NCBI GenBank assembly: GCA_035501735.1
Contig: DATJVR010000074.1
Span: 29,207-93,206, forward strand
Direction: 5' to 3'
DNA: 64,000 nucleotides
DNA from: PNAI01 sp035501735
GTDB lineage: Bacteria > Pseudomonadota > Alphaproteobacteria > Rhizobiales > Xanthobacteraceae
The position numbers and the translations under genes were made by a program. Below are positions 46,629 through 55,767 of this stretch, piece after piece. The notes beneath the pieces are model-generated. The model saw only the letters and a program-made list of their open reading frames with translations. It had not been told where the DNA came from and did not search any database. Every line of letters begins with the position of its first letter. Positions within the stretch are counted from its first letter, which is position 1.

Positions 46629-46705
46629 TCCACTCCGTTCATCCCCGCGAATGCGGGAATCCAGGTTGCTTCCGTCCTGGGTCCCCGCTTTCGCGGGACG
46701 AGCGA
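46629..46705. repeat. Palindromic repeat, family D
   Basis: CATCCCCGCGAATGCGGGAA followed by TCCAGG and, inverted, CCTGGG with TCCCCGCTTTCGCGGGACGA. This is the nested layout of a repeat common in many proteobacterial genomes. It is the only copy of this family visible in the window. It fills the gap between the SDR gene and the gentisate dioxygenase-like gene. Confidence 0.65.
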
Positions 46706-46814
46706 GGGAGAAAACCCTGCTCGACGTGCATGGCAGTACGGCAAGACTGCCCTGTATTAGTTGCGTCTGGCACTATATCTTAGGATCAAATCACTGCGTG
46801 TGATGGAGACTCTC

Positions 46815-47894
46815 ATGGAAGGCGTCGGTCATCTCTCCGCCAAGGCGAAGACCAAGGCGAAACCCAAGGGCAAAAACGGCAACGGTGCCCGCGATGCCTA
46901 TTACGAGCGCCTGTCCAAACACGACATGGCGCCGCTCTGGGTGGTGCTCAAAGACATCATTCCCGACGAGCCGAAATCCGTCTGCGCGCCCGCGATCTGG
47001 CATTTCAAGGACGTCAAACCGATCGTGATGGAAGCGGCCGAGGTGATTTCCGCCAAGGAAGCAACCCGGCGAGTCATCGTTCTGGAAAATCCCGCGCTGC
47101 GCGGCCAATCGCGCATCACGCAATCGCTCTACGCCGGCCTCCAGCTCATCATGCCCGGCGAGATCGCGCCGGTGCATCGCCATTCCCCCTCCGCCATTCG
47201 TTTCATCCTCGACGGCGAGGGCGCCTACACCCAGGTCGAAGGCGAGAAGACCATCATGGCGCCCGGCGATTTCGTGCTCACGCCCAACTGGGCCGCGCAC
47301 GACCACGGCAACACCTCCAAACAGCCGATGATCTGGCTCGACGTGCTCGACGTGCCGACCATCAATTTCTTCGAGACCTGTTTCTATAAGCACTACCACA
47401 ATGACAAGCAGAACACGCGCCTCGACCACGAGGACTCGCTCCTGCGCTACGGTTCGGGCGTCTTGCCCGACGGTCTTGACGCCACCACGAACCGCAGCCC
47501 GATCGTCAATTATCCCTACGTGCGCATGCGCCCGATCCTCGATCGCATGGCGCGCTCGGGCGATCTCGACCCGCGTCACGGCGCGCGCTTCCGCTACGCC
47601 AACCCGCTCAACGGCGGCTGGTCGATGCCGACCATGGGCGCGCATCTCGCGTTGCTGCCGAAGAATTTCAAGGGCAAGCCGTACCGCGCGACCGACAGCA
47701 CCATCTTCGTCTGCGTCGAAGGCAAAGGTGCGACCAAGATCGGCGGCAAGACGCTGGAATGGGGTCCGCGCGACGTGTTTGTCGTGCCGTCCTGGCAGCA
47801 CTACAGCCACACCGCGGCGCAGGAATCCGTGCTGTTTTCGATCTCCGATCGCCCGGCGCAGGAAGCGCTCGGCATCTGGCGCGAGAGCAACTGA
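46815..47894 (+). CDS. Gentisate 1,2-dioxygenase-like bicupin
   Basis: A 359-residue bicupin. The start at ATG 46815 is preferred because GGAG lies 5 nt upstream; another ATG is at 46803. The N-terminal cupin has PGEIAPVHRHSPSAIRFILD, where the HRH pair and the AxRF segment follow the gentisate/1-hydroxy-2-naphthoate dioxygenase pattern, and NWAAHDHGN supplies the third His. The C-terminal cupin (FVCVEGKGATKIGGKTLEW) has lost most metal ligands, as is usual. Ring cleavage of gentisate gives maleylpyruvate. Further genes for maleylpyruvate isomerase are not adjacent; an FAH-family hydrolase lies 10 kb away. Confidence 0.85.
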   Translation: MEGVGHLSAKAKTKAKPKGKNGNGARDAYYERLSKHDMAPLWVVLKDIIPDEPKSVCAPAIWHFKDVKPIVMEAAEVISAKEATRRVIVLENPALRGQSRITQSLYAGLQLIMPGEIAPVHRHSPSAIRFILDGEGAYTQVEGEKTIMAPGDFVLTPNWAAHDHGNTSKQPMIWLDVLDVPTINFFETCFYKHYHNDKQNTRLDHEDSLLRYGSGVLPDGLDATTNRSPIVNYPYVRMRPILDRMARSGDLDPRHGARFRYANPLNGGWSMPTMGAHLALLPKNFKGKPYRATDSTIFVCVEGKGATKIGGKTLEWGPRDVFVVPSWQHYSHTAAQESVLFSISDRPAQEALGIWRESN

Positions 47895-47897
47895 CCG

Positions 47898-50015
47898 CTA
47901 TTCGGCAGCCGTTGCTTCAGGTTTGAGCGCCGCAGCGTTGCGTCGGCGCGAATGGTCGATGATCAATAGCCCCACCCCGGCGGCGATTCCAATGAAATTG
48001 ACGTAATACCCACCCGCGAAAATCTCCGGCGGCAGCGCGATGGGTATCGAAACGACGCCGTAGATCAGTCGCGCCGGCAATTTCAATGGCGTCAGCGCGT
48101 AACCGACGATGCCCGCCGTGCCGACGAACAGCGCGAACAGGATGCGGCAGAAGTTCCACACGATCAGGTAGGTCGGCCCGTCCATCAGCATGCTCGGCGT
48201 GAGCACGAACAGGAACGGCAGGATGAACGTGCTCCAGCCCACCAGGCAGGCGATCCAGCCCGTGGTCCAGCCGTCGGTGCGCGCGATATTGGCGGCCGCA
48301 TAGGCGGCGAACGCCACCGGCGGCGTGATCATCGACAGCATGCCGTTGTACATCACGAACATATGCGCGGCCATCGGCGTCACCCCGAGCTTGATCAGCG
48401 TCGGCGCAAGCAGCGTGGCGGTCAGGATATAGACGCTGACTGTCGGCAGTCCGATGCCGAGAATGAAGGCGAGCACCGCGATCAAGAGCAGCAGCAGATA
48501 GACGTTGTCGCCCGACAGCAGCACGAGCTGCATCGTCATCCCGTGGCCCAAGCCAGATACGCTCAAGATTCCCACCATCAACCCGGCGGCGGCGCCAATC
48601 AGCAGAATGTCGAGCGAGATGCGGCCGGTCTCGATGATCGCCCTCAGGAGATCGGCCACGCTCGGCCGCGAGCCGCGGTAGCCGAAGATGAGGGTGAGCA
48701 CCATCAGGAGTCCGGTCGAAACGATCGCGGCTTTTTCCGGGGTGAGCAGGAAAATTTCCGGATAGACCAGCGCCAGTACCAGAAACAGGATCGGAATGAG
48801 GAAATGCCAGCCCGATTTGAACACCTCGGAGAGCTGAGGCGCATCTGTGATTTCGGCGGAACCGATGCCGTGCTTTGCGGCCTCAAGATCGACGTGGATG
48901 AACAGGCAGGCGTAGTAAAGGATGGCGGGAATGGCGGCCGCAACGCAGACGGTGCCGTAAGGGACCTTGAGGTATTCCGCCATGATGAAGGCGGCCGCAC
49001 CCATGACCGGCGGCATCAGCTGCCCGCCGGTCGATCCCACCGACTCGATCGCCGCCGCCCGATAGGGCGAGAACCCCGATTTGATCATGGTCGGGATCGT
49101 GACGATGCCGACGGCAAGCACATTGCTCACCGCGCTGCCCGAGATCATGCCGAACAGCGCCGAGCCTACGACCGCAATCTTCGCCGCCCCGCCGCGGAAG
49201 CGGCCCATCGCCGACATGGCGATGTCGGAGAAAAAGTTTGCGCCCCCGGTGCGCGCCAGCACCTGCCCGAGGATGGTGAACGGGATCACCACCAGCACCG
49301 CGACCTGCAGGATCGAACTGATCAGGCTGTTGGTATCGAGACCGAGATAGGTGACGGCGCGTTCAGGCAAAACCCAGCGGGTCTGAAAATCGCCAGGGAA
49401 AAACGGGCTGACGTAGATGTAGACCGCCATCGCGAGGATGACACCGACGAAGCCATAACCCGAAATCCGGCGGCTCGCCTCCAGCACGAGAAAGATCAGG
49501 ACTGCGCTGCTGATGATGCCGTCCTTCGGCAGCAATGCGAATTCGTACGTCAGCTCCTCGTAGCGCACGGCGATGTAGCCGCACAGAATGAGCGAAGCGA
49601 GAGCGCTCGCCCAGTCGAACCAGCGCGCAAAGCGGGCGCGGCGGGCGAGCAGAGTCCAGGCCACAGCCATCAGGAGACCGAGCCATAGTTCCCACGGAAT
49701 GCTCGCAGGATTGGAATAGCTGTAGGCGATATAGGCGAGGATCGCGAAAACGGCGATCAGTCCGCCCGAGTCGATCGCGCTCGGCTTGACCGGCTGCTCG
49801 GCGATATAGGCGAGCGCCAGCGTGAGACCGAGGCATACCGTCAGCAATTGCTCGATGTAGAACGACAGGTTGAACACCTGCCGCGGAACATCCAGCACCC
49901 AGAGCACCACGCAGGCGATCAGTAGCGCCTGAAGGATGTTCGTGCAAATGTAGGTGGCGCGCGACGCAGCGGAGGCGAACTCCGCTGCGGTCGGGACGAT
50001 GCGCTCTTCGCTCAC
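47898..50015 (-). CDS. TRAP transporter fused permease (DctQM type, TAXI-associated)
   Basis: A 705-residue inner-membrane protein starting at GTG, which overlaps the TAXI gene stop (GTGA). The first part holds five or so helices (FYIEQLLTVCLGLTLALAYI; SGGLIAVFAILAYIAYSYSN) and corresponds to the DctQ-like small subunit. The remainder is the large DctM-like subunit with SISSILQVAVLVVIPFTILG, GSTGGQLMPPVMGAAAFIMA and IGLPTVSVYILTATLLAP. TAXI-type TRAP systems typically have this fusion. Uptake is driven by an ion gradient with the receptor encoded directly upstream. It is convergent with the dioxygenase gene (3 bp between stops). Confidence 0.93.
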   Translation of the reverse strand: MSEERIVPTAAEFASAASRATYICTNILQALLIACVVLWVLDVPRQVFNLSFYIEQLLTVCLGLTLALAYIAEQPVKPSAIDSGGLIAVFAILAYIAYSYSNPASIPWELWLGLLMAVAWTLLARRARFARWFDWASALASLILCGYIAVRYEELTYEFALLPKDGIISSAVLIFLVLEASRRISGYGFVGVILAMAVYIYVSPFFPGDFQTRWVLPERAVTYLGLDTNSLISSILQVAVLVVIPFTILGQVLARTGGANFFSDIAMSAMGRFRGGAAKIAVVGSALFGMISGSAVSNVLAVGIVTIPTMIKSGFSPYRAAAIESVGSTGGQLMPPVMGAAAFIMAEYLKVPYGTVCVAAAIPAILYYACLFIHVDLEAAKHGIGSAEITDAPQLSEVFKSGWHFLIPILFLVLALVYPEIFLLTPEKAAIVSTGLLMVLTLIFGYRGSRPSVADLLRAIIETGRISLDILLIGAAAGLMVGILSVSGLGHGMTMQLVLLSGDNVYLLLLLIAVLAFILGIGLPTVSVYILTATLLAPTLIKLGVTPMAAHMFVMYNGMLSMITPPVAFAAYAAANIARTDGWTTGWIACLVGWSTFILPFLFVLTPSMLMDGPTYLIVWNFCRILFALFVGTAGIVGYALTPLKLPARLIYGVVSIPIALPPEIFAGGYYVNFIGIAAGVGLLIIDHSRRRNAAALKPEATAAE

Positions 50016-50989
50016 GGCAGCGCTGCGGCCGCGATATTATGTTCTTTGAAATACTTCAACGCGCCGGGATGGTAGGGAACGCTGTACTTTTTATAGGCGA
50101 ACGCTGGCGTGAATTCGCGCAGCACCGGCTGCACGGCGATCAGATCGTCCTTGTTCTTGAACAGGACGTCGAGGATTTTATAGATCGTCTCGTCCGGCAC
50201 TTTGGTGTTGGTGAAGATCGTATTGTCGAAGCTGTACACCTTGATCGGCTTGTCGACGCCGGTGAACACCGGGCCCGGTGCGACCTGAGTGAGATAACCC
50301 CAAGGCATGATCTTTTTCGCTGCCGGCATGCCGGCTTCATCCGTCTGGATGGCGCGTATGCCGCCGACGGTCGTATCGACCTCCCGCAGCTTAGGCGCGC
50401 CGAAGGCGAAGAAGAACACGTCGTTCGCGCCTGCGATGAAATCGTCGGCGCCGCGCACCACATTGGGCACCGGCACCGGCTTGACGTCGGCCTCCGTCAG
50501 GCCGGCGGTCGCGATCATGGCGCGCGTGACCTTGTCGAGGTTGCGCATGGCCGAATAGCCCCAAGCGATCCGCTTGCCTTTCATGTCGACGGTCGAATGG
50601 ATTGCCGAATCCTTGCGCACGAAGAATGGCGTTCGCAATGCGTGCACCGCGGCGATGAGGCGAAGGTCTTTGAAATTGCCCTCGAACCCGTCCGTGGTCT
50701 CCATGATGTTGCTGATGCCGATTTCCGCTTCTGCGCGGCCGACCATCGGAATGATCGCGGTGTCGCCGCCGGTCGGCTGCACCAGCACGTTCATGCCGCC
50801 TTTTTCCTTCAGCACCTTGGCGATCGAGGTCGCGGTGGTGTGGTTGAGCGAACCCGGCGGCAAGGTTGCGAAGCCGTAGGTCTGCGCCGCCGCCGCGCTG
50901 GCGGCAAAAGCCAAAATCGCAATCGCCGCCGCCGTTCGGATGGCCGTCGATTTCAGACCGAGAGATCGATTTTTGATTCCGATGCACAT
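50012..50989 (-). CDS. TAXI-family TRAP transporter solute-binding protein
   Basis: A 325-residue periplasmic receptor. GGGAGG 7 nt before the ATG sets the start; the signal peptide ends near AAAAQ (IRTAAAIAILAFAASAAAA). The TAXI pattern is present: YGFATLPPGSLNHTTATSIA, VLVQPTGGDTAIIPMVGRAE, and DMKGKRIAWGYSAMRNLDK. Substrates of TAXI receptors are mostly unknown, with glutamate/aromatic compounds among those suggested. It forms an operon with the fused permease by a 4-bp overlap. Confidence 0.92.
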   Translation of the reverse strand: MCIGIKNRSLGLKSTAIRTAAAIAILAFAASAAAAQTYGFATLPPGSLNHTTATSIAKVLKEKGGMNVLVQPTGGDTAIIPMVGRAEAEIGISNIMETTDGFEGNFKDLRLIAAVHALRTPFFVRKDSAIHSTVDMKGKRIAWGYSAMRNLDKVTRAMIATAGLTEADVKPVPVPNVVRGADDFIAGANDVFFFAFGAPKLREVDTTVGGIRAIQTDEAGMPAAKKIMPWGYLTQVAPGPVFTGVDKPIKVYSFDNTIFTNTKVPDETIYKILDVLFKNKDDLIAVQPVLREFTPAFAYKKYSVPYHPGALKYFKEHNIAAAALP

Positions 50990-51082
50990 GGCGCATCCTC
51001 CCTTTCTTTTACTGCGCCATCATTGCACAGCATCGCCGCGATGGCGAGGCAGGGGCTCGTTGCGCCATCGATAATGTGATCT

Positions 51083-52006
51083 TTACGGCGGCTCGACTTC
51101 GAATCCATCGGCGCGGTCCAGCACGATGCGACCGGACGCCGCGGCCGCTGCCCAGCGTGCGGTCGCACCGATGCCGCCGAACGAGAAAAAATGCGCGGTC
51201 ACTTTGCCGAGGTCGCGGCTTTCCGCCAACGGCCGGATAATGCTGTCCGGCGCGCTCGTGCCCATGAGATGCTTGAGCAGTCCGGCCTGCCGGGCGAGTC
51301 CTTGCGTCGAGGCGGAGACGCCGCAGCGCCGCGCATAGCGGAACAGCGTGGCGAGATTGGTCGGCCCCGCCATGCCGATGCGGACCGGATGCTCGATGCC
51401 GAGATCGCGCAAGCGCGCGATCCACGACGCGATTCGATCCGCCGCAAAGCCGAACTGGGTGACGATATGGACCTCGAGTCCGGTTTGCGCCGCGGCCTCG
51501 ACCTTGGCGGCCAGCGCGCGGTCCAGGACGTCGCTGGAAATGCGCGGATGGCCTTCCGGATATCCCGCAACCCCGATCTCGACAATGCCGTGCCGTTGCA
51601 ACTGTCCGCTCTCGATCAATTCGATAGCGCTCGTGAACGGTCCCTTCGTTTGGTCGTTGTCGCCGGCGATGACCAGTACGCGTCGGACGGAAGCCCGCGC
51701 CGAAAGTTGCGCCAGCAGTTCGTCGATCTCGCCCGCGCTTTCAAGCCTGCGCGCGGCCAGATGCGGCACCGGCTCGAAACCGGCCGAACGCACCACGCTG
51801 GCGTGCTCGATGAGATCGGCAAGCGGCCGCGTCGGAACCGCGGAGATAAAAACCTGTTCAACCCCTGGCGCAGCCGATTTCAGCTCCGCCATGTCGGCGG
51901 GTGTCGGCTTGGTCGCCTCGATCGAATAACCGCGCAGGAAAGCCACGATCCCCTGGATCGTGTCTGCCGGAACAGCGGGTGTTAGCTGGGGCGCCGGGAC
52001 GGACAT
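51083..52006 (-). CDS. Methylenetetrahydrofolate reductase-like protein
   Basis: A 307-residue TIM-barrel protein of the MTHFR superfamily. The ATG at 52006 has AAGGGA 6 nt upstream; another ATG overlaps the stop of the preceding gene. Blocks that correspond to MetF are SIEATKPTPADM (the catalytic Glu), VPHLAARRLESAGEIDELL, RRVLVIAGDNDQTKGPF, IGVAGYPEGHPRISSDVL and VTQFGFAADRIASWIARLRD, then VRIGMAGPTNLATLFRYARR. It is clearly diverged from the metF product at 22802-23707 and lacks the FEFFPPK start. It is encoded right after an HTH-methyltransferase gene, so the pair may handle C1 groups together. Physiological substrate unknown. Confidence 0.8.
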   Translation of the reverse strand: MSVPAPQLTPAVPADTIQGIVAFLRGYSIEATKPTPADMAELKSAAPGVEQVFISAVPTRPLADLIEHASVVRSAGFEPVPHLAARRLESAGEIDELLAQLSARASVRRVLVIAGDNDQTKGPFTSAIELIESGQLQRHGIVEIGVAGYPEGHPRISSDVLDRALAAKVEAAAQTGLEVHIVTQFGFAADRIASWIARLRDLGIEHPVRIGMAGPTNLATLFRYARRCGVSASTQGLARQAGLLKHLMGTSAPDSIIRPLAESRDLGKVTAHFFSFGGIGATARWAAAAASGRIVLDRADGFEVEPP

Positions 52007-52008
52007 CG

Positions 52009-53421
52009 TCATTCCCTTCGCCGCGAGATGACGAAGGATTCGTCGTAGAACCACAATCCGCCATGCTGCTGCAGCACCTCGCGCGTGGCATCGAGATAGC
52101 TGCCGTCCGCCACCACCGAGGCGAGCCGGTCGTCCTCGACTTGCGCCACATAGATCGCCGCGTTCCAGGCCGCAAACAGCGTCGATGTTCCGATCGATTC
52201 CGATATTTCCGACGGCAACGTGTGCATGTCGTAGCGGAATAACGATCGATTGTCCGCATAGGCATTGAAATTGAGGTCGCGCCCCGCTGGCCCGAGTTCC
52301 TGCTTCACGGCTTTCAGGATCTGATGGCGGTCGGTGGTGAACGGATTGTCGTCCGGCCAGATGCGCCGAATGATAGCCATGCCGGGATCGTGGCCGTGCG
52401 AATGAATGGCGATCAGCCGTCCCCCCGGTCCAAGCGCGCGCGCCAGCGGCGCGATCACGCGCTTGGCCTTGAAATCGAGCGAGGCACGCGCGCGATAGGG
52501 TTGCGAAGCGATGACCAGGTCATAATTGGCCATCATACCGCCCGGCTTCGGGATGATCGGGTCGAGCAGGAATTTATGATCCTCGCGATAAATCACGAGC
52601 ACCACCGGCCGCTCATAGACCGGGTTGCCGGTTTTCTGGCTCACCCGCGCCTTCCAGTTCTCGGCCAGGAACGGTTCGAGCCCGGTGATCTGTTCCTGGA
52701 AGCGATAGGCCGTATTGCCGGACAGCGGCAGCTCATGCCACACCAGACTCGTCGCCGCCGTCATCGATTTGACCGCAAGCCACGGCGCATCCGCGTAGGC
52801 GAGATTGGTCAGCACCAGCACCGTCGACGGGTGCTCGAGGAAACGATCGGCCATCTTCTGCAGCGTCAGTCTGATGTCTTCTAGGCTGATTTCCTTACCC
52901 ACCACGTAGAACGGCATGGTCGGCGAACGGTCGTGCAGGGCGCGCAGCACGCGCGCGAGTACGGTGCCGTCGCCCACGCCCGCATCGAACAAGCGTACCG
53001 CCGGCGGTCGCGGGTGAATGTTGGCGATCTCAAGCCCGACGCGCTCGCCGATCACCCACTTTTCGCTGCAGGTGTTGACGAACAGCAGGTACTTCTGCCG
53101 ATTGTCGAAGAACCGGAAATTCCGTTGCGGGTCGTCGGGCTTGACGCTCGCTGGCGCGCTCGGAGTGGACCGTGGAACGGCCGGAAGGGGCGCTGGCGCC
53201 GTACCGGCGCGCACGATGACCGCCGGCCGCGCGGCGGTCGAGAGATTGTTCGCCATGAAATAGCGGATGCGGTCGAGCGTCTCGGTGGTGATGCGTCCGC
53301 CGTGGCGCAATCGGCTCGCAAGCTTGCCGTCGTTGACCGCGCGTCTGCCGAAGGTCGATTCCGCGAGTCCGGTCTGCCGGCAATAGTCGGAAATTTCCTG
53401 CAACAGCTCTTGAGAATTCAT
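52009..53421 (-). CDS. HTH-containing SAM-dependent methyltransferase-like protein
   Basis: A 470-residue protein. Residues 1-60 resemble a phage-repressor or Cro-type HTH (DYCRQTGLAESTFGRRAVND then LRHGGRITTETLDRIRYFMA). A Pro/Ala-rich linker follows (PAPLPAVPRSTPSAPASVKP), and from about 110 a class I methyltransferase fold, with motif I VRLFDAGVGDGTVLARVLRA and a later AKRVIAPLARALGPGGRLIA block. A Tyr/Trp-rich insertion lies between (PLSGNTAYRFQEQITGLEPF). DNA binding plus methyltransferase fold parallels SahR-like sensors, but the HTH type differs. The stop lies 2 bp before the MTHFR-like start. Dyads upstream may be its own operator. Confidence 0.7.
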   Translation of the reverse strand: MNSQELLQEISDYCRQTGLAESTFGRRAVNDGKLASRLRHGGRITTETLDRIRYFMANNLSTAARPAVIVRAGTAPAPLPAVPRSTPSAPASVKPDDPQRNFRFFDNRQKYLLFVNTCSEKWVIGERVGLEIANIHPRPPAVRLFDAGVGDGTVLARVLRALHDRSPTMPFYVVGKEISLEDIRLTLQKMADRFLEHPSTVLVLTNLAYADAPWLAVKSMTAATSLVWHELPLSGNTAYRFQEQITGLEPFLAENWKARVSQKTGNPVYERPVVLVIYREDHKFLLDPIIPKPGGMMANYDLVIASQPYRARASLDFKAKRVIAPLARALGPGGRLIAIHSHGHDPGMAIIRRIWPDDNPFTTDRHQILKAVKQELGPAGRDLNFNAYADNRSLFRYDMHTLPSEISESIGTSTLFAAWNAAIYVAQVEDDRLASVVADGSYLDATREVLQQHGGLWFYDESFVISRRRE

Positions 53422-53532
53422 GGGCCTTCCTTGGGGCGTTTCCGGACCGGCCGCGCGGCGTAAGGCCGTCTTCTGCTGAGCCAGACCCGTTGAGCGAACC
53501 AGTGTTGGCGTGCGAGGTCAACCACAATTCAG

Positions 53533-53671
53533 CCCACTGCCTCGATGGGAAATTAGATGGGATTTAACCCACATCATAAATAGGCTGATAGTGCGGAATT
53601 TCAGTTTTCCGAGACAAAATCATAACGGGTTCGTGTGGGCAAAAAATCAGGCATGGGGCCTTTGCCCACAC
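53533..53671. promoter_or_regulatory. Cluster of GTGGG/CCCAC dyads upstream of the HTH-methyltransferase
   Basis: The 302-bp gap 53422-53723 is AT-rich and contains TGGGATTTAACCCA (53558-53571). It also contains a perfect 11-bp inverted pair GTGTGGGCAAA (53633-53643) and TTTGCCCACAC (53661-53671), and a further CCCAC near 53533. They lie 110-250 bp upstream of the HTH-methyltransferase start. The shared GTGGG core suggests binding sites of one regulator, possibly that protein itself, though the hairpin could also terminate the convergent transcript. Confidence 0.4.
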
Positions 53672-53723
53672 TCAATGGGGCGCTATCCAAGCAAAAGCTA
53701 ATAAATTCAATGAATTAGAAATT

Positions 53724-54809
53724 TCAGCCGGCGTTCAAGGCCTTCAGGACAACGCCCGCGACCGAAGCCGTCCCATCGCGTCCGCCGAATTCGCACGGTC
53801 TGATTCCCGTGGCATAGGCCGCATCGACGGCCCGCTCGATTCGTTCCGCGGCTTCAATGGCGGGCGGGTGATCGTGTTTCACGCCCAGCCAGTCGAGCAT
53901 CATGGCGGCCGAAAGGAACATGGCGGTCGGGTTGGCGAGCCCCTTGCCCATGATGTCCGGCGCGGTGCCATGGCAAGGCTGGAACACGGCGTGCGTATCG
54001 CCGATGTCCGCTGAAGGCGCCATGCCCATGCCGCCGATCAGCCCGGCCGTGAGATCGGACAGGATGTCGCCGAACATGTTTTCCATCACCAGCACGTCGA
54101 AATCCCAGGGCTTTCGCACCAGCATGGCCGCGCAGGCATCGACATAAATCCGGTCGGTTGCGACGCTTCTGTGACGCGGCGCGCATTCATCGAACAGTTT
54201 GCGGAAATAGGCATAGGCTTTGAACGCATTCGCCTTGTCCACGCAGGCAAGGCGGCCCGGGCGCCCGCGCTGTTTGCGCCGCTCGGCCAGCCGAAACGAG
54301 AATTCGAACAGCCGCTCGCAGGTCTTGCGCGTGATCACGAGCGTTTCGCGCGCGTCGTTCGCGGTGACGACGCCCTTGCCCATGGAGGCGAACAATCCTT
54401 CGGTCGACTCGCGGATCAGCACCAGATCGATGCCGTGCTCGGTCGCGCCCACGATCGGGGAGGGCACGCCGGGGATCAGCCGGCACGGCCGTACGCCGGC
54501 GTAGAGGTCGAAGATGAAGCGCAATTCGACCTGCGGCATGATCTCGGTATTGTCCGGATAGCGCACGCTCGGCAATCCGCACGCGCCGAGCAGAATGGCA
54601 TCCGCCTGTTCGCACAGCTTGATCGTGCTCTCCGGCATCGATTGGCCGTGCTCGCGGTAATAGCCGGCGCCCGCCGGCGCTTCTTCGAAGTGGAATTTCA
54701 GCCCGGCGCCTTCGAGCCTGCGCAATATTGCGAGCGTTGGCGCCATGACTTCGGGCCCGATGCCGTCGCCGGCGAGCACGGCAATATGAAAGGCGCTGTT
54801 GGCAAGCAT
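53724..54809 (-). CDS. Isocitrate/isopropylmalate dehydrogenase-family protein (tartrate dehydrogenase-like)
   Basis: A 361-residue beta-decarboxylating dehydrogenase starting MLANSAFHIAVLAGDGIGPE. The NAD-site and metal-site motifs are LGACGLPSVRYPDNTEIMPQ, DLYAGVRPCRLIPGVPSPIV, LVLIRESTEGLFASMGKG, and VLVMENMFGDILSDLTAGLI followed by GGMGMAPSADIGD. The RESTEG and 'PGVPSPI' features look more like tartrate/D-malate dehydrogenase (TtuC) than LeuB. No leuCD lies near. It is divergent from a hydroxypyruvate isomerase-like gene, which fits a glyoxylate/tartrate pathway. Confidence 0.85.
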   Translation of the reverse strand: MLANSAFHIAVLAGDGIGPEVMAPTLAILRRLEGAGLKFHFEEAPAGAGYYREHGQSMPESTIKLCEQADAILLGACGLPSVRYPDNTEIMPQVELRFIFDLYAGVRPCRLIPGVPSPIVGATEHGIDLVLIRESTEGLFASMGKGVVTANDARETLVITRKTCERLFEFSFRLAERRKQRGRPGRLACVDKANAFKAYAYFRKLFDECAPRHRSVATDRIYVDACAAMLVRKPWDFDVLVMENMFGDILSDLTAGLIGGMGMAPSADIGDTHAVFQPCHGTAPDIMGKGLANPTAMFLSAAMMLDWLGVKHDHPPAIEAAERIERAVDAAYATGIRPCEFGGRDGTASVAGVVLKALNAG

Positions 54810-54884
54810 GCGGTGTGAGATGGTACGGGCAGGAGATTTTGCGCTAATGAATACGGAACCTCGCGCCGATGCAAGTTCGACCCC

Positions 54885-55670
54885 ATGCCCCGTCTCGCCG
54901 CCAATCTCGCCTATCTGTTCACCGAGCGCCCTCTGCTCGAACGCTTTGGCGCCGCGGCGGCGGCCGGGTTCAAGGCGGTCGAGCTGCAGTTTCCCTACGA
55001 TCACGCGCCCGCCGCGGTGAAAGCCGAGATCGAACGTCATGGTCTCACCCAGCTCGGTCTCAATACCGCGCAAGGCCGCCAAGGCGAGTTCGGGCTTGCG
55101 GCCTTGCCGGGCCGCGAGCGCGACTGGCAAACGCTGTTCAAGCAGGCGCTCGATTATGTGGTGGCGATCGGCGGCTGCCAGATCCATTGCTTGGCCGGGA
55201 AGGTGCCGCCCGAGCAGCGCCCGGCCGCCGAGCGCGTATTCATCGCAAATCTCAGCGCCGCCGCCGACGCCGCTCGTGAGAAGAACATCACGCTGCTGAT
55301 CGAGCCGATCAATCCGCGCGACCGGGCGGACTATTTCCTCAATCGCGTCGAGCACGCCGCCGACATCATCGCAAAGGTCGGACGGCCGAACGTCAAGATT
55401 CAGTTCGATTTCTATCATGCGCAAATTGTCGGCGGCGATCTCATCACGCGCTTCGAGAAGCATCTTCCTTTTGTCGGTCATGTGCAGATCGCCTCCGTGC
55501 CGGCGCGCGCGGAGCCCGACGACGGCGAAATTAACTATTCGGCCGTGCTCGCCGCCGTCGATCGCCTCGGTTACCTGGGTTTCGTGGCCTGCGAATATCG
55601 GCCGCGCGCGCGTACCGAAGATGGCCTTGGCTGGGCAAGGGCTTATGGCGTGGCGCCGACAGCCAAGTGA
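54885..55670 (+). CDS. Hydroxypyruvate isomerase-family TIM-barrel protein
   Basis: A 261-residue protein with the Hyi pattern: MPRLAANLAYLFTERPLLER, GFKAVELQFPYDHAPAAVKA, LGLNTAQGRQGEFGLAALPG, LLIEPINPRDRADYFLNRVE and VKIQFDFYHAQIVGGDLITR. The E, D, H and E residues in these blocks form the divalent-metal site. Hyi interconverts hydroxypyruvate and tartronate semialdehyde; the close relative OtnI isomerises 2-oxotetronates. Divergent transcription with a tartrate dehydrogenase-like gene (75 bp apart) supports a C3-C4 hydroxy-acid pathway. Confidence 0.88.
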   Translation: MPRLAANLAYLFTERPLLERFGAAAAAGFKAVELQFPYDHAPAAVKAEIERHGLTQLGLNTAQGRQGEFGLAALPGRERDWQTLFKQALDYVVAIGGCQIHCLAGKVPPEQRPAAERVFIANLSAAADAAREKNITLLIEPINPRDRADYFLNRVEHAADIIAKVGRPNVKIQFDFYHAQIVGGDLITRFEKHLPFVGHVQIASVPARAEPDDGEINYSAVLAAVDRLGYLGFVACEYRPRARTEDGLGWARAYGVAPTAK

Positions 55671-55767
55671 TCGCGACGGCCGCCGGCAGGGCGGGACAAT
55701 TACCGATAATATTGTCCTGCATTTACATTAATCTTGCGCCTCCTGATGCGACTGCTAACGTGACGTC

